DNA from: Desmodus rotundus
Taxonomy: Eukaryota > Chordata > Mammalia > Chiroptera > Phyllostomidae
Length of the DNA stretch: 64,000 bases
Direction: 5' to 3'
Assembly (NCBI RefSeq): GCF_022682495.2
Contig: NC_071392.1
Span: 69,772,097-69,836,096 of the forward strand
Shown here: positions 1 to 11,589 of the stretch, piece by piece
Layout: each line of letters starts with the position of its first letter
Numbering within the stretch: the stretch's first letter is position 1
Notes under the pieces: model-generated
The model's input: only the letters and a program-made list of their open reading frames with translations
What the model was told of the DNA's origin: nothing
Database searches by the model: none
Position numbers and translations under genes: made by a program

Positions 1-229
1 GCTGTACTGTCAAGACATGCAGAGCCTGAATAAACATAATGCAGGTTCTGCATATGTCTCACCACCCCTCACCACTAGACCACCCCTCACCACTTCACCT
101 GTTTCCCCTAAGGTTCCAGCTATCACCAGCTCTCTGCAGAGTACTTCCACAACCTCTGTGGTCTCCCTCCAGACTCTTGTCTGAGTATTGGCAACACACT
201 ATTGTGAGACTTTTTCAAGTGTAAGTCAT

Positions 230-725
230 ATCCACGTAATGGTGGTAGGCATTATAAAAGCCAAAGCCCATAAAATTGTCTATAAGACCTTATATGATCC
301 TCCCGCCCCACAATGACTCTCTGACCTCCTCTACCACTTCACAGAAAATCCTCTCACTCTAGATACACTGGCCTTGTTGCTAGCTGTGAACATATGAAGT
401 ATGTTCTGCCTCAGGCCTTTGCACGTGCTGTTTCCACTGCCTGGGAGCTCCTTCCCTGTGTACACAAAGCTTGTCTGCTCACTTGCTTCTCATCTCTATC
501 AATCTGACTCAGGATTAGTGAGATAATCTCTAACCACTTGATGTAAATTGTAGTCTCTTCTTCCCATAGGCCTCTTCTCCTTTACTGTGCTTTACTGTTT
601 GCCACAGATCCAACATGACATATCTATTTATTTGTTTGTTGTCTGCCTCCTGTGTGCTAGACCCCTAGGGCTAGAACAGTAACTGGAATCTTGATGCTCA
701 ATACATAAATGCCAAATAAATGAAT
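230..725 (+). mobile_element. L2-type LINE 3' fragment
   Basis: Shows the familiar L2 3' order: CTCAGGCCTTTGCACGTGCT near 410, CTGCCTGGGAGCTCCTTCCC near 440, a CTAGAACAGTAAC stretch near 672, and an ending in AATAAATGAATAAG near 715. It is old and diverged. Positions 1-229 show nothing recognisable. Confidence 0.65.
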
Positions 726-1016
726 AAGTGATATATAAAATATAAAAATGTCAGCTATATAAGATTATGAGAATTCATGAATCCTGTAATATCACAAATA
801 TTGCTTATTAGTGTTAATATGGCATAAATTATTTGGAACAGTTGTTACATAGCAGTAGGTAAAATAGGAATTATTTTAAAGCAAACAAAGGCAGACATTA
901 CAGTTAAATATTCTCAGTAAAACAATCTTTAACAAAAGTTAGCATATATTTAAAAAGCATAAAAGTTTTAGTGTTTATCAGCCATTTTAATTACTAGTAA
1001 AATTATTTACTTTAAA

Positions 1017-1031
1017 TCTTTAAATTATTTA
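1017..1031. repeat. Target-site duplication, left copy (HAL1 at 1032)
   Basis: TCTTTAAATTATTTA, identical to 3029-3043. It is AT-rich, as expected for an L1-endonuclease target. Confidence 0.8.
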
Positions 1032-3028
1032 TTTATTTTAAAATATATTTATTGATCATGCTATTACAGTTGTCCCATTTCTCCCCCTCACTCCACTCCA
1101 TCCTGCCCACACCTCCCTCCCACATTCCCCCCCTATAGTTCATGTCCATGGGTCATACTTATAAGTTCTTTGACTTCTACATTTCCTACACTATTCTTAC
1201 CCTCCGCCTGTCTATTTTCCACCTATCATCTATGCTACTTATTCTCTGTACCTTTCCCCCCCTCTCCCCCTCCCACTCCACTGTTGATAACCCTCCATGT
1301 GATCTCCATTTCTGTGGTTCTGTTCCTGTTCTAGTTGTTTGCCTAGTTTGCTTTTTTTTTTGTTTTGTTTTAGGTATGGTTGTTAATACCTGTGAGTTTG
1401 CTGTCATTTTTACTGTTCATATTTTTTATCTTCTTTTTCTTAGATAAGTCCCTTTAACATTTCATACAATAAGGGCTTGGTGATGATGAACTCCTTTAAC
1501 TTGACCTTATCTGAGAAGCACTTTATCTGCCCTTCCATTCTAAATGATAGCTTTGCTGGATAGAGCAATTTTGGATGTAGGTCCTTGCCTTTCATGACTT
1601 GGAATACTTCTTGCCAGATCCTTCTTGCCTGTAAGGTCTCCTTGGAGAAATCAGCTGACAGTCTTATGGGAAGTCCTTTGTAGGTAACCGTGTTCTTTTC
1701 TCTTGCTGCTTCTAAGATTCTCTCCTTCTCTTTAATCTTAGGTAATGTAATTATGATGTGCCTTGGTGTGTTCCTCCTTGGGTCCAACTTCTATGGGACC
1801 CTCTGAGCTTCCTAGAATTCCTGGAAGTCTATTTCCTTTGCCAGATTAGGGAAGTTCTCCTTTATTATTTGTTCAAATAAGTTTTCAATTTTTTGTTCTT
1901 CCTCTTCTCCTTCTGGCACCCCTATAATTCAGATGTTGGAACATTTCAAGATGTCCTGGAGGTTCCTAAGCCTCTCATTTTTCCGAATTCTTGTTTCTTC
2001 ATTCTTTTCTGGTTGGATGTTTCCTTCTTCCTTCTGGTCCACACCATTGATTTGAGTCCCAGTTTCCTTCGCATCACTATTGGTTCCCTGTCCATTTTCA
2101 TTTGTTTCTCTTAGCATAGGCTTCATTTTTCATCTGGTTTTTGAACAGATTCAACCAATTCTGTGAGCATCTTGATAACCAGTGTTTTGAACCGTGCACC
2201 CGATAGGTTGGCTATCTCTTCCTTGCTTTGTTGTATATTCTCTGGAGCTTTGAAGTGTTCTGTCATTTGGGCCTTTTTTTTTTTTTTTTTTTTTTTTTGT
2301 CTTGGCGTGTCTGTTACTTTTAGGGGCAGAGCCTTAGGTGTTCACCAGGGCGGGGTAATGGTGGTCACTGTGCTGTTATGCTGTACGTGGGGGAGGGGCC
2401 GAGAGGGAGCAATGGTGCCTGCTCCACTCTCCACCGGACCCCAATTTTCACTCCGCTACCCACAATCAAACTGGGCCCCTCTGGTGCTGGTTCCTGAGTG
2501 GGTGGGCTTGTGCACATCCCAGGCCCCTGTGGGTCTCTCCGACGACCTCTCCTGTGAGGCTGGGAGTTTCTCCTGCTGCCGCCCCAACCCCCACGGGCAT
2601 TTTCAATCAGAGGTTTGAGGCCTTATTTCCCCACGCTGGAGCCCTGTGTTACGTGGTCTGCTTAGATCCCCGCCGTTTGTCCCGGTTTATCAATGCACGA
2701 ATGTGGGGCCCCCGGGTGCTTCTCGCCGATCTGCCTGCCCTGTTCTCCGCCACTCTGAGTCTGGCCCTCTTGGTTTATCTGTGGGAGAATGTGGGGCTGC
2801 AGGGTCTGCTAGTGGTCAGACTGCCTGCCCCTTTCGTCCCACACTCTGCCAGTCTCGGTATCTGGCGAGTCCAGCCACGCGAGTCCTCTCCGCCCCGGCT
2901 GCCCGTCTCCACCATTCCTACTTATTTTTTATCTCCTTTGTGTCGGACTTCCTTGCCGTTCAATTTTCTGTCAGTTCTGGTTGTGCGAGGAGGCGCAGTG
3001 TGTCTAACTACGCCTCCATCTTGGTTCC
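1032..3028 (-). mobile_element. HAL1 (half-L1) retrotransposon, decayed copy
   Basis: Full-length inverted HAL1. On the minus strand it starts at 3028 with GGAACCAAGATGGAGGCGTA and has a GC-rich leader of about 750 bp. A 25-base A run (2274-2298) follows, then a broken ORF1 and a G-rich 3'UTR ending near 1032. There is no ORF2. It is flanked by a perfect 15-bp target-site duplication, TCTTTAAATTATTTA (1017-1031 and 3029-3043). It is collinear over its whole length with the copy at 12511-14521. Confidence 0.85.
1440..2273 (-). pseudogene. HAL1 ORF1 pseudogene
   Basis: Broken homolog of the intact ORF1 at 13276-14115, an L1 ORF1p-like RNA-binding protein (coiled coil, RRM-like domain, C-terminal domain). 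Visible lesions compared with that copy are: one base lost from the start codon beside the A run (2274); an in-frame codon lost in the KNEERLR stretch; an Arg codon turned to TGA at 1929-1931, a change typical of CpG decay; and a Lys codon turned to TAG at 1791-1793. The last 115 codons are open and very similar to the intact copy, ending LLYEMLKGLI. It is not expected to make functional protein. Confidence 0.85.
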
Positions 3029-3043
3029 TCTTTAAATTATTTA
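3029..3043. repeat. Target-site duplication, right copy (HAL1 at 1032)
   Basis: TCTTTAAATTATTTA, identical to 1017-1031. Confidence 0.8.
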
Positions 3044-3314
3044 CTTTTAAGAATAAATCTTTTTCATGTGATTATAAAAGTAAAAAGAACGATGCCTTTT
3101 TGACAATGAATAAAAGACTGTTAAAATGGAGATACTGAAAATTCTAACATAAACGACCAGTTTTTGGTTTTTAATGTTAATTTGTATTTAACTCTATACG
3201 TAAATATTAAAATGGCTCCAATAAGCAGGAAAGGCATTCTCACATATCAAAATTCAATATTTTTGTTTTTTCTCTGGTGCCTGTAGTTACTGAAACTGCA
3301 TGATTTAACAAAAA
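3044..3314. other. AT-rich stretch, nothing recognised
   Basis: Sequence between the inverted HAL1 and the L1 cluster, without recognisable repeat, exon or ORF content. Confidence 0.4.
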
Positions 3315-3525
3315 GAGAGTGTTCCCAAAGAAAGAAATTAAGGAAGACACAAAAAAATGGAAGCATGTACCATGTTCATGGGATGGAATAATTAACACCA
3401 TCAAAATGTACATAGTACCCATAGTGATTTATAGATTCAAGGCAATCCCTATTGAAGTACGCATGACATATTTCACCTATATGGAACAAACATTTGAAAA
3501 GAATGTGTATTTTGCTTCTTTGGGA
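3315..3525 (+). mobile_element. L1 ORF2 C-terminal fragment
   Basis: The plus strand reads [20 protein letters not shown], then [20 protein letters not shown] and [11 protein letters not shown], the conserved L1 ORF2p block C-terminal to the reverse transcriptase. It sits head to head with the minus-strand endonuclease piece at 3527, so the cluster holds an inversion or an independent insertion. Confidence 0.7.
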
Positions 3526-3526
3526 T

Positions 3527-3668
3527 GAAAGGTTCTACATATACCAGTTAAGTCCATTTCATCTAGGGCACTGTTCAGTGCCACAATACCTTTGTTGATA
3601 TTTTGTTTGGAAGATCTGTCCATTTTTGACAGTGGGGTGTTAAAATCCCCTATTATAATTGTGTTGCT
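3527..3668 (-). mobile_element. L1 ORF2 endonuclease fragment (second half)
   Basis: The minus strand reads IDSNTIIIGDFNTPLSKMDR and continues to [12 protein letters not shown]. The GDFNTPLS motif is characteristic of the L1 APE-like endonuclease. It continues in order from the piece at 3996-4345. The two halves are separated by the plus-strand insertion at 3669-3995. Confidence 0.8.
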
Positions 3669-3995
3669 GTCAATTATGCTAAGTGAAATAAGCCAGAAAG
3701 TGAGGGACAAATACCATGTGATCTCACCTTTAACTGGAACATAATCAACAGAAGAAAAAAGCAAACAAAATATAACCAGAGACATTGAAGTTAAGAACAA
3801 TCTAACAATAGCTAGGGGGGAGTGGGGAGGGGACAGTATGGAGAGGGGATTACAGGAACTACTATAAAGGACACATGTACAAAATCAAGGGGGAGGGTGG
3901 AGGTGGGGGAGGGAGGTAGGTTTGGCTGGGGTGGGGTGGAGGGATGGGGAGAAAAGGCATAAACTAACTGAATAACAATAAAAATTAAAAAAAAT
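3669..3995 (+). mobile_element. L1 3' end nested in antisense L1 ORF2
   Basis: Starts ATGCTAAGTGAAATAAGCCA (end of ORF2, LSEIS), followed by a G-rich 3'UTR and an A-rich tail near 3975-3995. Removing it brings the endonuclease halves DFKK and IDSNTI back next to each other, so it is a severely 5'-truncated L1 inserted into the older minus-strand L1. No clear long target-site duplication is seen. Confidence 0.75.
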
Positions 3996-4345
3996 ATTTC
4001 TTGAAATCCTCTAAGATTTTCTTTATGCATTTGAGTGCTACTATGTTGGGTGCATATATATTTACAACGTTTATATCTTCTTGGTGGATTCTTCCTTTGA
4101 GTATTATGAAGTGACCTTCTGGGTCTCTCTTTATGGCCCTTCTTTTGAAGTCTATTTTGTCTGATACGAGTGTTGCTACCCTGGCTTTTTTTCTCCTGTC
4201 CGTTTGCTTGGAAAATTTGTTTAGCCCTTCACTTTCAGTCTGTGTAGGTCTTTTGTCCTGAGGTGGGCCTATTGTAGGCAGCATATGTGTGGGTCATGCT
4301 TTCTTATCCATTCAGCTATTCTATGTCTTTTGATTGGAGCATTTA
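3996..4345 (-). mobile_element. L1 ORF2 endonuclease fragment (first half)
   Basis: The minus strand encodes LNAPIKRHRIAEWIRKHD near the ORF2 start, then KARVATLVSDKIDFKRRAIK and NVVNIYAPN, all L1 endonuclease blocks, and it runs on to KILEDFKK. Directly upstream on the minus strand, instead of ORF1, lies a HAL1-type leader (4350-4843). Confidence 0.8.
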
Positions 4346-4349
4346 ATCC

Positions 4350-4843
4350 AAACTGGGCCCCCCTGCTGCTGGTTCCCGAGTGGGTGGGCCTGTGCACACT
4401 CTAGGCCCCTGTGGGTCTCTCCAACGACCTCTCCTGTGAGGCTTGGGAGTCTCTCCTGCTGCTGCCCCCACCCTCACAGGCGTTTTCAATCAGAGGTTTG
4501 AGGCTTTATTTCCCCGAGCTGGAGTCCTGGGTTATGTGGTCTTCTTCGCTCCCTGCCGTTTGTCCGGTTTATCTGTGCGGGAATGTGGGGCCACAGGGCC
4601 TGCTAGTGGTCAGACTGCCTGCGCCATTCGTCCCACACTCTGCCAGTCTGGGTCGCGCCATGGCAACGCGAGTCCTCTCCACCCCGGCTGCCCGTCTGTG
4701 CCCCTCCTACTGGTCTGGATGAATGTTTATTTTTTATTTCCTTGGTGTCTGACTTCCTTGCCGTTTGATTTTCTGTCAGTTCTGGTTGTGCGATGAGGCG
4801 CAGTGTGTCTACCTACGCCGCTATCTTGGTTCTCCCCCATCGT
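4350..4843 (-). mobile_element. HAL1-type 5'UTR fragment
   Basis: Reads GAGAACCAAGATAGCGGCGT from 4843 on the minus strand and is collinear with the leader of the intact HAL1 (about 12511-13098). It stops before the A run and ORF1, where it joins L1 ORF2 sequence at about 4346-4350. Its 5' end abuts the RRM-coding part of an L1 ORF1 (4844). Confidence 0.8.
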
Positions 4844-5340
4844 TACTTTTTCAAACGGGTTTTCTATGCCTTGCTCTTCTTCTTATTCTGGTATATCTAT
4901 TATACGGATATTATTACGTTTCATGTTGTCCTGCATTTCCCTTAATCCCTCTTCATTCTTTCTAAGCCTCTTTTCCTTTTTTTTTTGCTCTTTCTGGGAG
5001 TTTTTTTCTACCTTGTTCTTCAGCTCGCTGATTTGATCCTCTGGTTCATCTAGCCTGTTTTTTATTCCATGTTCTTCAATTCAGAAATTGTATTCTTTTT
5101 CCTCTTGGCCCTTGTTGATAGTTTCTATTTCCTTTTTCATGTTGATATAGTTCGTAGTGAGTTCATTTTAGTTTTTCTGTAGTTTCTGGTAATTTTCTGT
5201 GAGCTCAGTGAGGTTCCTGATAACCATTGTTTGAACTCAGTATCTGATAGTTGACTTGCCTCTATTTCATTTAGCATTCTTTCTGAGGCTTCCTCTTTTC
5301 CTTTCATTTGGAGATTGTTTATTTGTCTCTCCATTGTTTG
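4844..5340 (-). pseudogene. L1 ORF1 N-terminal fragment
   Basis: The minus strand reads MERQINNLQMKGKEEASERM and LNEIEASQLSDTEFKQW, typical of an L1 ORF1p N-terminus. It continues through coiled-coil-coding sequence with stops and frameshifts to LRKNEEGLREMQDNMKRNNI and RIIDIPE near 4890 (start of the RRM). It is cut off at 4844, where the HAL1-type leader begins. Unlike the HAL1 ORF1, this belongs to an autonomous-type L1. Confidence 0.75.
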
Positions 5341-6135
5341 TGAGATTCTTCTTGTTAGCCTCTGCTTCTTAAATTGATCTGTTCTGAGTCCCTGGGTTTA
5401 TAGTGTGAACTTCTATGGTAGAATGCCTGTGGGATTCAGTGGCGCGGTCTCCTTAATCTCCTGAACTCACTGGCCTTGGGCTGTTGTTTATATTGGCTCT
5501 CTGTATGACTTCGTGTTTTGATTGTTGTTGGGTTTCTTTGGTGGGTTCTTCCCTCCAGCTGGTTAACCTGGTTCACTCCGTCCACCACGTCTTGTATTCT
5601 GTTGTGTAGGTGTGGACATGTGTTGAAGCCGATTCTTGTGTGTGTACAAGGTTTTTAGGATTCTCTCTTGCTCTTGTTCAGTTGTTTGTTCTGAGTAATT
5701 TCTGCACTATTTAGTTGTATTTCTAGATCAGTCCTGGATTGAGGTTAGTGTAGCTTCTACTCCTTCCTTCACCTTCTGTTGTTATCTCTTGGTGTGGTTC
5801 CTTTGTTGGTGGGTTTCCTCTTCCAGCATGTGTACTGGTGTTCACTGCTCCCACCTTGCAAGTTCGCTGGAGTAGCAAAGTGAAATTTGTCTTACTGTCT
5901 CTGTTGTTAGGATGACCCCTGTTTGGGTCTAACTCTGGTCTTTGCACAGCTCCAGGTTTTATTGTCTCACCGTCTGATTTTTCAATGTCCTCTACAATTT
6001 TTGGTCTCCAATCTTCATATATGCTGGAATACCAGTGGCTGTTCACTCTGTTCATCAGAAGATCAGCTAGGTGTTTCACCGGTGCCCAGGGGGAAGTGGA
6101 TTCTGCTCCCACCTATCTCGCTGCCATCTTCTCTA
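5341..6135 (-). mobile_element. L1 5'UTR
   Basis: Minus-strand L1 leader ahead of the ORF1 fragment at 4844-5340. Its 5' end near 6135 begins AGAGAAGATGGCAGCGAGAT, with an AAGATGGC core like the YY1 site at the start of many mammalian L1s. No target-site duplication was identified. Confidence 0.65.
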
Positions 6136-7700
6136 TCAGATAATTCATTTTAAAATAAACAGAATCCTTCAGGTATGATGGACGTCTTGTCATGATTACC
6201 AATTCCTTCTGTAACAAGTGCAACATAAGCTCTAAATTGAGAAAGATTTTTTTAAAACACAAAAGTGGAATTAACAGTGTAACTGATACATTTTCTATGT
6301 GATTCCAATAGCTTTTGGGGTAATTCAGATAATAAATTAGTTTCTTAGAAGTTAAAGAATGATGAGACTACAGCACAAGAAAGATCTAAGAGGCAAAGTG
6401 TATAAAACTGGGCTAAAGAGTCAGGCATTTAAGCAGAGGCAAACTATCAATGACGGGATCCTTCTCAATATTCAGACAGGGACTGACCTGGCAGCTTCAC
6501 TTCTCTTAGTTGAACAGTTTACAGTTCACAAATTTTATAGTCTTTTTTTCCAGTGTAAGACAAAATTCCAGAGACTTGTAAGTCCAATAAAAACTAATTT
6601 TGGCAAATTTAATATCCATTTTTCTGGGTAAGTTTGAATAAAGAAGAGCTACTGGCTGTTAACACGTTTTCAGAAACAATGGCCCTGTGATAAAATCCAA
6701 CTCAAATAAAAGGGTGAAACTGCCCAAGTTTTTGAACAATACAAACTGTAAGACCCTCTTGGAGGTTCATGGCAGAACCATGAGTCTGAGAAGGCTGACA
6801 GTGAAGACATCTGTCTACCTTTGTTTAAATAGCATTGTCCAAGAGTATTTTGTCATGGGATCTTCCCACAATTCCCACTTAAACAGCATTATTTAGTGCT
6901 GAAAGGCATTTATTATTTAATGACAACTGTAACACCTATGGTTATTTTCTCAATAACTTTCACAAGCTGAACAGTTTCTAGATACTTAAGGAGTAAATAT
7001 ATCCTCGCCTTTATCATCTCTAGGAGTCTGCATATCATTTCTAGGAAGCTTGTGGGTTGAATAAATATGCCAGGAGTTAACATTGTATAGACAAGTCTGG
7101 TAAGTCGATGACATAGATTTCCTTCACCCTCCTCCATCACCACCTCCCTCCCCAACTCATCAGGCAAATGTGTTTGTCCTGGCAGTTTGGTGGTTTGTGG
7201 CAAAACACATTTTGCAGGCCAGCATAATGACAAAGTTTATGGTGCTTTGCGATTCTTCTAGGCTTCTTTTCACCTGCCCTCTCCTATAAGGAATATATGA
7301 CATCTTAGCTTCCTCTGAAGAGACAAGAAGTGGAGAGACACCTAGACAGTGGTATTTCTAAATTGTCAATTCTGCCTGTAGCACAGCAGGTAAAAGCCAC
7401 TTTGCACTTCCTGTATTTCCCACCAATATCCATTTGTGAACAGAATAAAAAAGAGAGGAAGACACAGCATGAGAATAAGAAATGATGGAAGATGAGGCAG
7501 AAAATAATCTCTTCTTGTTTTTGTCCCCCAACCTATAACACCTCCTATTGTTTCAAACAAAACGATTTATCGTTTGGATAGTCATATATTACATAATCAT
7601 GGTCCTTTTACTTCCCCTGAAATTTTACATATACAGAGAAGAAATTAATTTGACCCCTTTATATTCAGTGAGTTAGAAGAAACAGTTTTTCTTTCAGAAA
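6136..7700. other. Intronic sequence, nothing recognised
   Basis: AT-rich; no exon, RNA gene or identifiable repeat was recognised. The ORFs of 60-106 codons here show no recognisable protein similarity. Confidence 0.4.
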
Positions 7701-7704
7701 ATGT

Positions 7705-7800
7705 TTTTCTTTTTTTTTATTGTTGTTCAGTTATAGTTTTCCCACCCTTTTCCTGTTGCTCTCCCTTGTCCCACATTCCCCCACTCCCATGGTCAATGGG
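7705..7800 (-). mobile_element. Short L1-type 3' end fragment
   Basis: T-rich start, then GTTCAGTTATAGTTTTCCCA and a C-rich stretch with CCACTCCCATGG. On the minus strand this resembles a bat L1 3'UTR with an A tail. Positions 7801-8430 show nothing certain. Confidence 0.4.
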
Positions 7801-8429
7801 GAGAAAATATTTTTAAGACAAAATTCTAAATTCATTATTCTCTTTTTTCAAACTTTCCTCCCTCCTACTCCTTTCCTTATTTGGATTTTCTACTGCATTC
7901 CATTTTCTTTGCAGGTTTTTAAAGTGCAGACATTCCTACAGAGAAAGCAATGACTGACTCTATGAAGGTATATAATTTTGGAACAGTTTTTGTATTAAGG
8001 TAGTGCTACATCAAGGACAGTCATCAAGATGTTTGATAACTGACCTGACCTGCAACCAAACTAACCAACATTCTTGGACTAATGCAAATTAAAATCACTG
8101 CACCACACAACTCTACAATTCAAGAGAAATAAAATATCAAGAGGATTTTATAATAAAAAGTAAGAGGGTTAATGTTGGTGTAGAGTGTTTTCTGATATCA
8201 ATATTACCCTCTGCCCCATACCTAGTACTGGTATTTTTTTAAATGGCATGTTTTTAAAAAAAAAAATTAAAGACTATACACACTCTGTAATGAAGATGGA
8301 GAAATTCAGAAAAACACGGAGACAAAAATTGAAATTTCCTATAAGTATCCCAACAGAAACAACTGGTAGTACCATTTTGTAAATATAATTCTAGTCTTCC
8401 TATAAGTCTTTGGATATTATTGTATATTC

Positions 8430-8695
8430 TGATCCATATGTTGATTCTTTTAATGAACTGTAAACATTTTTCACATCATTGAAATATTCTAATACATACT
8501 TTTCATGGAAGTATTTCATTAGGAATGTATCATAATTTATTAATAGAATACTCCATTAGTAAAAAATCTAGATTTTTTCTTCTTTGTTTTTCCTACCATA
8601 AATACTGCTGCAATAACAAATCATATACTATATATTTTAAGCCAGTTCTAATTGTTTCCTTGGGGTAAATCTCTGGAACTATATTGCTAGGTTAA
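8430..8695 (-). mobile_element. Probable ancient L1M 3' remnant
   Basis: Contains ATAAATACTGCTGCAATAAC (8600) and CTGGAACTATATTGCTAGGT, echoing the old L1 3' region (AATACTGCTGC..., ...ATTGCTGGGT) in minus orientation. It is very diverged. Confidence 0.45.
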
Positions 8696-8698
8696 ATG

Positions 8699-9066
8699 GT
8701 GCTATGGGTTGAATTGTGTCCCACCCCTTCAAATTCATATGTTGCAGTCCTAACTGCCAATGTGACTGCATTTGAAGATAAGGCTTTCAGGAGATAATTA
8801 AGGTCAAATGAGGCCAAAAGGATGGGGCCCCAATCTGATAGGACTGGTGGTCTTATAAAAGAAGGAAGAGTGAGATCTCATTCTGTAATGTGAGGACACA
8901 GAAAGAAGGCAATCACCTGCAAGTCAGGAAGATGGTCCTCCCCAGAACCTGACCATGCTGGCGCCCTCATCTCCGGATTCCGGTCTCTAGAACCTAAGAA
9001 TGTAGACTCCTATTGTCTAAACCACCCAGTCTATGATATTTTGTTATGGCAGTCCATGATAAGACA
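8699..9066 (+). mobile_element. MLT1-type MaLR solo LTR
   Basis: Starts GCTATGGGTTGAATTGTGTC and includes AATTCATATGTTGCAGTCCT, GGACTGGTGGTCTTATAAAA and TAAACCACCCAGTCTATGA, ending near AAGACA. All of these match the remembered MLT1 LTR order (ERVL-MaLR). It is non-coding, with no internal region attached. Confidence 0.75.
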
Positions 9067-9384
9067 AATGGAATGGTATTTTGGGCATTTGATACATATT
9101 GCAGTTATCACCTTACTCTGACCCACGGCACATGAAATTATTAATATCCCTGTAACTTCACCAACTGTGTTCTTTACCATTTGTTGCAATTATATTTGAT
9201 ATTATATATAAAAAGAGTATTTCATTGTTTTAATACATTAATTTCTATGGCATAAAATGATACAATCTTGCTGGTTACACAGGATCTTTCTGTGGGCCAT
9301 AAAAATAATTGTATTTGATTAAGAATATTTCATTGTGAAGTCTACTTATGAAGCGTCCTAACATATCTCCTACAAAATTTGTAA

Positions 9385-9680
9385 ACAGATGGCCAATGTC
9401 ATTCATTTGCTTACTCAACAAGTATCTATTGAGAACCTAGTCAGGTCCTGGGGATATAATATAACAACATCAGAAAAGATCCCTGCCCTGATAGAGTTTA
9501 TAGTAAGGAAAGGTATAAAAAAGAAAAATCAGACAGTAAGTGTACAATTACATTTAAGAAGGGCAAAGTACACAAACATGATGCAATGTATATTTCAGGG
9601 AATGTGTCAATTTGGGAATGATATTTAAGAGAGATGTGATGGATGAGCAGCAGTTATTAGGTGGAACCTGAAGCAAAGGG
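9385..9680 (-). mobile_element. L2-type fragment
   Basis: ATTTGCTTACTCAACAAGTA (9405), TATTGAGAACCTAG and GATCCCTGCCCTGATAGAGT (9477) match the reverse of the L2 3' end. Old and partial. Confidence 0.5.
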
Positions 9681-9739
9681 GTTATAGGAGGTTCTCCATA
9701 GAGATGCCTTAATTTTTTCAAAATGCAAATTTCATTATG

Positions 9740-11300
9740 TGACTTCTGCTGCTAATACAGTGAACTTACTTGTTACTCTCTAAATCCCTCTTCACTATAA
9801 AACACCTAGACACTGAATAAATTATAATACGCACACTGTTAAATGTTGTGCTATACTTATAAAAAAGTTTTAAAAAATCTGCAAAGGGCAGGAAAACAAA
9901 AAAAATGAATCAGGAGCTGAAACCAAAGTAGGAGTGAAAGTGAACACCAGGCTGCACTGGAAGCAAATGTTACTGCCAGGGAAGCTTCACAGCTATGCTC
10001 AAAGGAATTGGCCACAGGGTCAAAGACCTAATGTGCATGGGCTGCTGAGCCCCAGATGCCTGTAAAAAATGGGGCTCTTGCATAGGCTATACTATCAGTG
10101 AGAGGATGGTCTGGAAAGAATCAGTAATCTTGCAACGTGGAGCCAACACATCTACAGAATGAGTGAAAAGAGTCTTTCCGGAGAATATGAAGCATAGGCC
10201 TGACCTCATTGTATCGGGTACTACTTGTTCAGTCAAGGAATCTCCAAGATGAGAAAATAAAGTAGCTCTAGTAGCACTCCTGTCACCAGGTGAAAGCAAG
10301 AGCAAACCTTCTTTAGAGGAAAACACTAAAATACAAGAACACAAAAAAGCTAAAAGTATGAATAAACATGTATCAGACAAATACTCACCAAAAGCATAAC
10401 ATTAATAACTATCTAAATGAACTTTAATGTGAAATGCATTATTAGCTATAGAGAATCATAAATTCTGGCAAAAGCACAAGGAAGAAAGCACCACGGCAGG
10501 GCAGCTTCACATCCACCCTGGTTGGAATCCCACAGATCAAACAGGAAAAAAGTTAAGTAGAGTTCAGAAGATCTGAACCACACAACTTCTGCTTGCCCTA
10601 CAAGCTACAGAATATGCTTATTTTTTCAAGAACATGAAACATTTACAATATTTGACAAATACTTGGCCATAAAGTTTCAGCAAGTTGCAAAGGATCATCA
10701 GTATTACACAGATTACATTGTATGATCAGAATGAAGTTAGGTTAAACATCAGTTCTCAAGGGGGAAAAAAAAAACCAGAAAAGCTTCACTTTCTTAGAAA
10801 TTTAAAAATATATTTATAAATAGCCCTATGTCTAAAAAAGAAGTTATAATAAAAATTTAGAATTACTTAGAGTGAATTTTAATAAAATACTATATATACC
10901 AAATTTATATATGTAGTAAAAGTAATTAATAGGTATGAATAACCTTAAATGCTTATGTATTAAACGAGGAAAAGCTCACTAACAATATCAACTTGGCAAA
11001 AAATAATCTAAGAAAGTATAAGAAAGGAATAATCAAATTGAATATTTAATGAAATGGTTGACAAAAAAGGGGTACACAGGGAAACTTTTAGGGTGATGGG
11101 ACTGTTCAGAATGACACTAGTGTGGTGAATACATGACTCCGTGTTTGTCAAAACCCACAGAACTATAAGAACTGGACAGCACAGAATGAGAGCTTTACAG
11201 AATACAACCTCAAAGGAAACACACAACACTGTATCAACCAGGATTTTGAGGGGTATCAGGACGGACTGTATGTTGTGATAAATGACACTAATTGCTCTGT
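9740..11300 (+). mobile_element. Ancient L1M remnant
   Basis: Diverged plus-strand L1. It contains TGAAACATTTACAATATTTG (10635) and GACAAATACTTGGCCATAAA (10653), as in old L1 ORF2 endonuclease-region sequence, and a late segment GGTGATGGGACTGTTCAGAA (11091) with GGTGAATACATGACTCC, as in L1M 3' ends. No ORF survives. Confidence 0.55.
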
Positions 11301-11589
11301 ATTACACAACCTCACTAAAGAGACTGGGGGGGGGGGCAGTGCACAAGAGAAGCTCTCCTAATGAACTCTGGGAAAGTGTTTTGAGAGGAAACTGTAAGGC
11401 TAATGACTGAAAGACCTGTACTTCAACACTGAATTCTAAGTAAAGAGATGGTGGCTGGGGGTAGCCAGGCTTCTCACTATGGAAGAGAGAAGTTACAGGT
11501 GGGCAAGAAAAGGAGGCTAACATGAGCTTTGTGGTACTGGGCTAGAGTTGGAGCCATCAGGATGAACTCATGGCTTAGGATACATGCAT

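Noticed and set aside
11521..11585. Possible next CADPS2 exon beginning with a Pro-Asp-Gly codon string (CCTGATGGC on the minus strand)
   Set aside because: The following codons (SNSSPV) do not match the expected GIGTV continuation of CAPS proteins and no fitting acceptor and donor pair is present.
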